A stretch of DNA of 64,000 nt from Streptomyces sp. CC228A. GTDB lineage: Bacteria; Actinomycetota; Actinomycetes; Streptomycetales; Streptomycetaceae. The translations under genes were made by a program, and so were the position numbers. How positions within the stretch are numbered: the stretch's first letter is position 1; the number at the start of each line of letters is the position of its first letter. Below, piece after piece: positions 58,430 through 64,000 of the stretch. A model generated the notes under the pieces. That model searched no databases. It was not told the origin of the DNA and was given only the letters and a program-made list of their open reading frames with translations. Location: positions 248,001-312,000 of the forward strand of contig NZ_JAJPUI010000004.1 of assembly GCF_021390935.1 (NCBI RefSeq). Direction: 5' to 3'.

Positions 58430-58531
58430 GCCCGGCGCCGCGGCCGGGGTGCGCGCACGCCGGTGCCGCGCCCGGCACCGGCGCCGGACACTGGCGTTCA
58501 AGGCATGCTCCCGCGCCTGAGCCCGGCGCCG
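58403..58531 (+). repeat. Duplicated gene tail (38 bp, two copies)
   Basis: 58403-58440, which spans the last codons, the stop and 11 following bases of the hypothetical gene, recurs at 58494-58531 with two mismatches. The intervening 53 bases are GC-rich with further CCCGGC/GCCGG repeats. It resembles the duplicated gene end at 14747. Confidence 0.8.
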
Positions 58532-58585
58532 GACACGGTGACCGCTGCCTCTGCCGCACGGGCTGCGCTGCACGTCCCACGACTC

Positions 58586-58615
58586 CCGGAGGCCGCCGCT
58601 GCGGGCGGCCTCCGG
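58586..58615. terminator. Terminator-like hairpin
   Basis: CCGGAGGCCGCC (58586-58597) pairs perfectly with GGCGGCCTCCGG (58604-58615), six-base loop. It lies 155 bp after the hypothetical gene, in a 500-bp stretch (58430-58934) where I see no gene. Confidence 0.65.
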
Positions 58616-58934
58616 TGCCTGCCGTCGAGGCGGCGACCTCCGGCAGGACCGGCTCGCCCGACGGGGCGTCGGTCGTCCGCGAGCCCCCGTGCTCCGCCCT
58701 CCCGCGCCGGCCACCGAGGGGCGTATCAGGAGGCACCCCTCCGCCGGCGCACGCGTCCGCCGCGCGTCCCGGAACTGCACCGGGCGAGCCTGAGGCGTGG
58801 ACGGGGAGCTCGCAGTGCCCGTAAAGGCATCCCCGGTCCCGCGCCGGTGCGCCGCCTGACCGCTACCGAGCGCTGCCACCCCCTCCCGTCGGCCCTCCCG
58901 CCCGCGGGAACCATGCACTCCGGAGGTGGTGGCG

Positions 58935-60041
58935 ATGCCGACGATCCGCCCTGAGGACTTCGGCGCTGTGCCCGGCAAGGACGCGACCGAGGCGTTCCGG
59001 AAGATGTTCGCCGCGGTCGACAAGGGCCTCCGGCGGGATGCCGGCGGCGGTGTGCCGGTGGCAACGGCGGAGATCCTCCTTTCCGGCAGCTACAGCGTGT
59101 CGGGCAGCGTCATGCGGCCGGCCCCGGGTCGGGCGCAGGGGCTGACGATCCGCGGCACCGGCAAGCGGGCGTCGGAGATCGTGATGACGGGCCCGGCGCC
59201 GCTCCTGGTCAACCAGGACCGGTGGATGGGCGTCCGCTGGTACGACTGCAGCTTCCGGTCGACGAACCAGAAGGCGAGCTACCTGTACTCGTCGAGCACC
59301 GGCGCCTGCCAGGACTGGGGCTGGACGAACTGCGAATGGCGCGGCCGCTGGCAGTACGGCATCGGTCTCGACGGACCCGAGAACAGCAACACCAACTCGG
59401 AGATGCGCTTCACCGGCTGCCACATCAACGGAGGCTACGACAAGGCCTTCCTGTGGTCCGGCATGACCCCGGCCCACGCGCAGCAGGACCAGTTCCTCAA
59501 CCACTGGTTCAGCGACTGCAAGGTCGAGTACGACCACGGGGACTTCCTCCGCTTCGACAAGGGCGGGTTCATCCGCGTCGAGGGCGGCAGCTTCATCATC
59601 AAGGGCCGGCGGCCCGACGGCGGGGTCAGCAGGTTCTTCCACTTCCCGACGGCCGGGCACTACGACTCCGTGCAGCACCTCACCGTCCGCGCGGTGCGCT
59701 TCGAGCTCCGCAACGCAGAGAGCCAGGTCATCCGGTCCCAGTGGGCGGGGCACGTCGTCTTCGACGCCTGCTCCGACACGGCGATGGGCTTCCAGAAGCA
59801 CAGCGCCGGCCTGGTCGCCCACGAGTACACCAACCCCGGCGTCGTCGTCTACCGGCACTGCGACCTCGTCGGCAAGCACGCCTACCACCTCACCGCGGCC
59901 AACCCGAGGCGGCGGGTGGTCTACGACGCCTGCACCCGCAAGAACAACCGGACCGCCGCGTCGTTCCTCGTCATCGACGGCAGCGGGGCGAGCGCGGCGC
60001 CACCGATCACCCACACCAACGACGCCGACGGCATCACCTAG
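58935..60041 (+). CDS. Right-handed beta-helix (pectate lyase-like) protein
   Basis: 368 residues from ATG 58935 (GGAGG eight bases upstream). It begins RPEDFGAVPGKDATEAFRKMFAAVDKG, the typical start of pectate-lyase-3 superfamily proteins including phage tail spikes, then continues as imperfect beta-helix coils rich in Trp, Cys and Asn (WMGVRWYDCSFRSTNQKASYLY, WGWTNCEWRGRWQYGIGLDGPENSNTNSEMRFTGCHING). No signal peptide is visible, which leaves cytoplasmic, contractile-particle or non-classical roles open. Catalytic residues cannot be assigned. Confidence 0.72.
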   Translation: MPTIRPEDFGAVPGKDATEAFRKMFAAVDKGLRRDAGGGVPVATAEILLSGSYSVSGSVMRPAPGRAQGLTIRGTGKRASEIVMTGPAPLLVNQDRWMGVRWYDCSFRSTNQKASYLYSSSTGACQDWGWTNCEWRGRWQYGIGLDGPENSNTNSEMRFTGCHINGGYDKAFLWSGMTPAHAQQDQFLNHWFSDCKVEYDHGDFLRFDKGGFIRVEGGSFIIKGRRPDGGVSRFFHFPTAGHYDSVQHLTVRAVRFELRNAESQVIRSQWAGHVVFDACSDTAMGFQKHSAGLVAHEYTNPGVVVYRHCDLVGKHAYHLTAANPRRRVVYDACTRKNNRTAASFLVIDGSGASAAPPITHTNDADGIT

Positions 60042-60280
60042 GAGGATCGCCGGCCGGCCCCGGGTGTCAGCCGGGGGACGCGCCGTACCCCTCGGTCTCC
60101 GCGCCGGCGGCCTCGGAATCTTCCCGCGATGCCTCACTTCCGGCGCGGCACCACCGGCTGCGCGGGGACGAGCGCGACGCGAGGGCCGGCGCGGAGCCCC
60201 GGCGGCGCCCGTGAAACGGCGGGCCGGCGCGGAGCGGCGTCACCCTTCCCGGTGGTCCGCCCCGCTCCGGCCCGCCCTGC

Positions 60281-60414
60281 TCACAGGGCCTCTGCGCCCG
60301 GCTTCACCATGCCGCGGACCGTGCGGGACTTCACGAAGTCCCCGAGCGCCGTCATCTCCCACTCGCCCGAGAACTGGCGGATCAGTTTGCACATCATCAG
60401 ACACAGGGCTGTGA
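60281..60414 (-). pseudogene. 3' fragment of a chromosomal gene cut by the integrative element
   Basis: Minus-strand frame reading AFTALCLMMCKLIRQFSGEWEMTALG, then VKSRTVRGMVKPGAEAL and stop. It looks like the last 44 codons of a gene whose 5' part is replaced by the integrase region. The LCK-(I/L)-R ... W-x-(M/L)-x-ALG ... RTV pattern resembles C-termini of TerD-type proteins, a tentative guess. It marks the attL side. The 239 bases before it (60042-60280) hold no gene, only a duplicated GGGCCGGCGCGGAGC at 60183 and 60221. Confidence 0.5.
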
Positions 60415-60417
60415 AGG

Positions 60418-61744
60418 CTACTTGACCTGCGGTTTCTCCGCCTCCCTATGATCAACTGGGAGAGGAGTGGGAAACGGCGGCGCCCACAGGCCCCCAGCAG
60501 CCTGGTGGAACTTGTCCCACCTCTCCTGCTGTGACTCCATGATGCCAGCCTCCATCTTCGGCGTCAGATTGCTGTACAGGCCCCTCACCCCGGCGATCTC
60601 GTGGCCCATGCGGGTCTCCACAGCGATCTCGGGGTGGCCGTCCTCGTCCAGGCACTCCTTCATCCAGTGCCTCAGGCGGTAGATGGGGAGGCCCGCGAAA
60701 TCCGCGACGGCGGGGATGGCCGGCCTCGTGAAGTCGCGCCGAGCCTCGCGGGCGGGGGAGCCGTCCCGGATCGGAGCCCAGTAGTCCCGGTCGAAACGTG
60801 CCCCCAGTAGGTCACCACCGGACATTGAGGGGAACGTCCACGGCGACGAGTGACTGGTCGCAAGGGCGGCGTGCATCTCACTGAGGAACGGGGGCAGCAC
60901 CAAAGTGCGGTGCGACTCGTACTTCGGCTCCGTGAGCGTCTTCTTCCCGTCGACCCACTGCAGCTGGTACTCAACGCGCACCGCGGGCATGGACGCGTAC
61001 CGCTCTCGCGACTCGGCCCTCCGGTCGGCGTCCGGGTCCGCCGCCGGCCACTGCGGCCACGTGAACGTCTTCTGCAGCCCGTACATCTCGCCCGGCCGCA
61101 TGCCGGTGAACGCCGCATGCCAGATGTACGTCCACCCGGGGTAGCCCCACACCGTGTAGGCGTTGACCGCCAGCTGGTAGACGGGGCCCATGGCCAGCGG
61201 GCGCTTCTTCCTGACGGCCTTCTTCACGTACCGGCCGCGTCGGGGCGTCGATGGCGGCACCGGGCTGTCCGTGCGGTACTTGTACCGGGTGACCGCGTCG
61301 AACATCAGCATCCCGAAGAGCATGAGGATGTCGTCGACGTACGTGCGGGACAGCTCCCCCTTCGCGACCTTCTGGGTCAGGGAGTTTTTCCACGCCAGGT
61401 ACTCGGGGGTCGTGATCTCTCCGACTTTGCGCCGCCCCCAGTGCCGGTTGATCTGGGCCTTCAACATCGACCGGTAGCTTTTGACGGACTCGGGCCGCAG
61501 GTCCTGGTCGGGGAGCCAGACCGGCAGCGTGTAGTCCTTCATCAGGATGTCGCCGCTGCTCTTGGGGATGTGCTTGTTGTGCCGCACCTCGTACTCGCGG
61601 TCGAGGCCGTAGTCGTAAGCCTCGTCGTAGGTCTCGAAGCCGGACGCGCCCTCGTATTTTTTGTTGCCGTTGTCCAGGTACTCGCCGGCCCACCACTTGA
61701 CCCGGTATTTGTAGCCGCGCTGCTCGACGTATGGGATACGCCAT
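60418..61744 (-). CDS. Tyrosine-type site-specific integrase, start region frame-shifted by one base
   Basis: About 440 residues if the frame is repaired. N-terminal AP2-like arm-binding part (YVEQRGYKYRVKWWAGEYLDNGNKKYEGASGFETYDEA), SAM-like core-binding domain (VKSYRSMLKAQINRHWGRRKVGEIT), and a catalytic domain with the first Arg in FTGMRPGEMYGL, RLRHW (His-x-x-Arg region) and Tyr in GLYSNL. As sequenced, the only in-frame start is GTG 61587, which loses the N-terminal domain. ATG 61744 with AAGGGGGG before it is one base out of phase; dropping one C from minus-strand TATCCCATAC gives MAYPYVEQRGYKYRVKW. Confidence 0.82.
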
Positions 61745-61811
61745 CCCCCCTTGGATGACTGTGGGTTCAGGTTCGCCGTGACCGGCAGCTCCCCTTGGCG
61801 GACCCTGGGGG

Positions 61812-62006
61812 CTACCCCGCCTCACCAACTGGGCAGCCACCGCATGCCAGGCAGTCGACTCCCGCACCGCGCATGAGCCTGCGCACGAGGGCCTGATGCT
61901 CAGGATGGGTAGTGGCTGTCGACGGCAGTACGCAGGTGAGTTCACCGTTGATCGTCAGGGCCTGGCCGATGAAGTCAGGTTCGTCGTACGTGATCACCGT
62001 TGCCAT
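61812..62006 (-). CDS. Small Cys-containing protein upstream of the integrase
   Basis: 64 residues (MATVITYDEPDFIGQALTIN...). The C-terminus has DCLACGGCPVG, a possible small metal site. ATG 62006 has AAGGGGCG five bases upstream, and the stop is 67 bases before the integrase ATG, so they are probably co-transcribed. I do not recognise it; position would suit a recombination directionality or regulatory factor. Confidence 0.6.
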   Translation of the reverse strand: MATVITYDEPDFIGQALTINGELTCVLPSTATTHPEHQALVRRLMRGAGVDCLACGGCPVGEAG

Positions 62007-62151
62007 CGTGCGCCCCTTACTCGGCTCTCGGAGAACCCCAAGTGGAAGTTCAGGGTTACACGTGCGGGAGGTGTGAAGTCAGGGTGGGTGTCCAGATTTT
62101 TGGCCACCTGTGGTCACGATTTGATAACGCGGAAAGAGTTGTGCGCGTAGA

Positions 62152-62628
62152 TCAGTCCAGACCCCGCAGCACCCCCCGCCTCCTGAGTACTTCCAGGGCG
62201 TACTCCGCTGCGCGCCGACTGATCTCCTGAGCTTCGCCTCCCGAGATGTGTGGGCTGACCATGGTCACCAGATCCATGTTGCCCCGGCGTAGCTCCTCGG
62301 AGAGTTCGGCGGCCTCCGTGCTCCGGTCGATCTGGGCGCCCGCGACGAGTTCCGTGCCGTCCGTCAGCGTGATGGAGTCCGCGCCGGCCAGTACGGCGTC
62401 GCAGGAGCCAGCTCGCATGCCGAACCCGGCCTCCAGCTTCGCGTACGAGGTGGCGCTGACCCTCTCGCCCCGCTCGATCTTGGTGTACGTCGTGACGGTG
62501 AATCCGCAGCGTTCTGCCGCGACCACCTTGTTGGTGATGCCCAGCTGGATGCGCCGCTGGGTCGCAAGCGCCCCGAGTCTCTGTCGGTGGCTGGCGAGGT
62601 CATCACTGGTAGGCACCATGCCGCACAT
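62152..62628 (-). CDS. XRE-family repressor of the integrative element
   Basis: 158 residues. Helix-turn-helix in the N-terminal third (LGALATQRRIQLGITNKVVAAERCGFTVTTYTKIERGERVSATSYAKLEAGF), then a C-terminal helical region of unknown fold. Divergent from another XRE gene across an operator-like region, the layout of a lysogeny switch. ATG 62628 or ATG 62619; no ribosome site is visible for either. Confidence 0.8.
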   Translation of the reverse strand: MCGMVPTSDDLASHRQRLGALATQRRIQLGITNKVVAAERCGFTVTTYTKIERGERVSATSYAKLEAGFGMRAGSCDAVLAGADSITLTDGTELVAGAQIDRSTEAAELSEELRRGNMDLVTMVSPHISGGEAQEISRRAAEYALEVLRRRGVLRGLD

Positions 62629-62634
62629 GATGGC

Positions 62635-62774
62635 AGCTACCTCTAGCTACCGCCATAAACACCTAAGGCTGCGGCCGAATCTCTACGCAGTGCTGCAAGG
62701 CGGCGGGGGGTCGCACCTCGGGGAAGGTAGAGATTTCTAGAGGCTACTGGCAAGTATCTCTAGAAATCTCTACC
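62635..62774. promoter_or_regulatory. Operator region of the lysogeny switch
   Basis: A 17-bp perfect inverted repeat (GGTAGAGATTTCTAGAG at 62726-62742, complement at 62758-62774, 15-bp spacer) lies just before the plus-strand XRE gene. A TAGGTT -10-like box follows at 62784-62789, so the right arm covers the -35 region. A second site by the minus-strand repressor has AGCTACC twice (62635-62641, 62645-62651) around TCT; it shares CTAGAGG(T/C) with the large repeat. Confidence 0.75.
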
Positions 62775-62796
62775 AAGCGGCGCTAGGTTTCTCCAC

Positions 62797-63099
62797 ATGC
62801 ACAGACCCCCAGCCACCTTCCAGGTGGACGGGGCGGCCATCCGCATCCGCCGCAAGCAGCTCGGACTCACCCGCAACCAGTGCGCCGAGGCCGCGGGCAT
62901 CACAGGCCCCTACCTCAGTCAGCTGGAGAACGGGGTCAGACGCGACATGCGGCCTCCCACATACACGCGCCTGCGCACCGCCCTACAGATCCAGCCAGAC
63001 GATCAACAGCTCCTCGCGCCTACTGAGGACCCGTACGGAATGGACACTCATGCCCGCCACGAAGGCGTCGACCGCCCGGGCCAAGCCCAGCCCGAGTGA
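62797..63099 (+). CDS. Small XRE-family regulator (Cro-like)
   Basis: 100 residues. A compact helix-turn-helix (IRIRRKQLGLTRNQCAEAAGITGPYLSQLENGVRRDM) and a short hydrophilic tail. TAGGTT eight bases before the ATG and no ribosome site suggest a leaderless early transcript controlled by the overlapping inverted repeat. The end overlaps the next gene by 50 bases. Confidence 0.78.
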   Translation: MHRPPATFQVDGAAIRIRRKQLGLTRNQCAEAAGITGPYLSQLENGVRRDMRPPTYTRLRTALQIQPDDQQLLAPTEDPYGMDTHARHEGVDRPGQAQPE

Positions 63100-63397
63100 A
63101 CCGATCCTGGAGCGCTACTACAACGTCAAGCAGGCCACCGTCCGCCTCGGCCTCGCCACCGAAGCCGAGGACGACACCCGCGGACAGAAGTGGCTCCGCG
63201 ACGGCTTCAACCGCCCGCACGACGGAAGCAAGGGGACGCCGTTCCCCGGCCAGTACATGGCACAGCAGCTGATGTTCAGTGAGTCGGATCTCGCCGCCAT
63301 CGCTGCCATCGCGCGTGACGAGACGAGCATCCGCAGCCGTCGCCGTATGAGCACCCGGCGTCAGCGGCGGAAGCCGACCTCTCTCAACGCCGCCTGA
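63050..63397 (+). CDS. Excisionase-like or helix-turn-helix DNA-binding protein
   Basis: 115 residues with a MerR-like region (ERYYNVKQATVRLGLATEAEDDTRGQKWLRDGFNRPHDGSKGTPFPGQYMAQQLMFSESDLAAIAAIA) and a basic tail (SRRRMSTRRQRRKP). The layout of helix-turn-helix, basic wing and positively charged end fits an excisionase or small regulator. Assignment rests on shape and position only. Confidence 0.6.
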   Translation: MPATKASTARAKPSPSEPILERYYNVKQATVRLGLATEAEDDTRGQKWLRDGFNRPHDGSKGTPFPGQYMAQQLMFSESDLAAIAAIARDETSIRSRRRMSTRRQRRKPTSLNAA

Positions 63398-63481
63398 CCA
63401 CATGAAGCGGGGCCGCGGGGCCATGCCCGGCCCGCAGCGACCCCTCGGCACCTCTACCACGCACAGAGAGAAGAGGACACC

Positions 63482-63865
63482 GTGGCTACACAGCCTACCG
63501 ACCTCCCCGGCCAGGCCGGGTTCACCAGCTCCATCCCCCTCATCCCGACCCCAGCGCTGTCCCCGCTGAGCGCGCAGTTGCGCGGCTACATGGCGGCGCT
63601 CTCGGCCGCGGAGCACGTGCTGTCGTCCTCGCCCGTCCTGCCCGCGTCCGTGTCGGTTGAGCGAGCGTCGTGGGCGGAGTCGCCGATCGTGCGCGTCTAC
63701 TTCCACTACGACCCGGAGGCGGTCCGCGTGTTCGCGGAGCGGTTCGGGTGCGCGGTGTCGGTGGAGGAGCGCGGCAGGAGCGTGTACACCGCGGCGACCG
63801 GTGTGGTCTGCGGCGTGCGGTTCGAGGCGTGGGCGCTGACGCCCGCCGAGGCGGTGGCGGAGTGA
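63482..63865 (+). CDS. Hypothetical phage-type protein
   Basis: 127 residues from GTG 63482 with AAGAGGA upstream. Pro/Ser-rich start, then an alpha/beta domain (RVYFHYDPEAVRVFAERFGCAVSVEERGRSVYTAATGVVCGVRFEAWAL). Not recognised. Stop overlaps the next GTG (GTGA). Confidence 0.65.
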   Translation: MATQPTDLPGQAGFTSSIPLIPTPALSPLSAQLRGYMAALSAAEHVLSSSPVLPASVSVERASWAESPIVRVYFHYDPEAVRVFAERFGCAVSVEERGRSVYTAATGVVCGVRFEAWALTPAEAVAE

Positions 63866-64000
63866 ACGCGCGGCGGGTGAGTACGGCGGCTGGCGTGATC
63901 TTGGCCGCGATGAAGACGCGGCAGACGGCGGCGGGGATCGCGGCGTCGCTGGAGGCGGCGTGCATGCTCCAGTCGCCGGAGACCGCGGCGGAGATGCGCC
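63862..64000 (+). CDS. Partial hypothetical gene at the window end
   Basis: Opens at GTG 63862 inside the previous stop and stays open to the last base (VNARRVSTAAGVILAAMKTRQTAAGIAASLEAACMLQSPETAAEM...). The helical, Ala-rich start gives no family clue. The translational overlap supports that it is real. Confidence 0.55.
   Translation, partial: MNARRVSTAAGVILAAMKTRQTAAGIAASLEAACMLQSPETAAEMR

Larger units (their letters stand above)
60415..64000. mobile_element. Left end of an integrative element (prophage or AICE), continues past the window
   Basis: Integrase at the chromosomal junction, a repressor and Cro-like regulator pair, an excisionase-like protein and short phage-type genes form a standard lysogeny module. 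Coding is slightly lower in GC than the flanking core. The right junction and the rest of the element lie beyond base 64000, so I cannot say whether it is a phage, a conjugative AICE or a satellite. Confidence 0.75.

Noticed and set aside
60281..60425. tRNA gene at the integration junction
   Set aside because: I looked for a cloverleaf or GTTC-type T-loop near the integrase end and found instead protein-coding sequence in a clear frame.

Overview
The window is a GC-rich actinobacterial chromosome segment, almost certainly from a Streptomyces. WhiA, paired RapZ/YvcK genes, an SMC-free SufRBDCSU cluster and the order of the central-metabolism genes all match what I recall of S. coelicolor. Base composition, frequent GTG starts and 1-4 base start/stop overlaps fit the genus.

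Left part (1-25.6 kb, core). uvrC (cut by the window edge), rapZ, yvcK and whiA form an overlapping operon. After a 0.7 kb non-coding stretch come the glycolysis genes gap, pgk and tpiA, then secG, an RbpA-type RNA polymerase binding protein and pgi. Two membrane PH-domain (DUF304) genes follow, then a short variable spot holding an acyltransferase and a Tat-exported poly-gamma-glutamate hydrolase. On the minus strand tkt, tal, zwf, opcA and pgl form a pentose phosphate operon. ctaB (haem O synthase) diverges from tkt. The variable spot carries duplicated ends of both flanking genes, as if two alternative cassettes had been joined in tandem.

Middle part (25.6-39.4 kb, accessory). A lower-GC island interrupts the core order between an amidohydrolase and ctaA. 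It holds a small cytidylyltransferase, a 1036-residue secreted DNRLRE/FG-GAP protein, a divergent 2054-residue RHS/YD-repeat exoprotein, two small membrane proteins behind it, and a membrane gene interrupted by an IS5-type transposase.

Right core (39.4-60.4 kb). ctaA (haem A synthase) and a two-gene ABC exporter precede the suf operon (sufR, sufB, sufD, a Rieske ferredoxin, sufC, sufS, sufU, sufT). Its promoter region shows an iron box and a CAAC-N6-GTTG site laid over the -10 box of an apparently leaderless sufR. Then come a membrane protein, dapD, a small secreted peptide, a DapA-like aldolase, a holin-like/DUF3618/DUF4235 trio, a monooxygenase-fold protein, an extracellular nuclease, a conserved hypothetical and a beta-helix protein.

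Right end (60.4-64 kb). An integrative element begins inside the 3' part of a chromosomal gene. Its tyrosine integrase lies at the junction, followed by a small Cys-rich protein, two divergent XRE regulators around a 17-bp inverted repeat, an excisionase-like protein and phage-type small genes running off the window.

Four genes (pgl, the amidohydrolase, the hypothetical at 57-58 kb and the integrase) have frame breaks, five in all. Each is explained by a one-base indel. Either the consensus has indel errors or several of these genes are truly broken.
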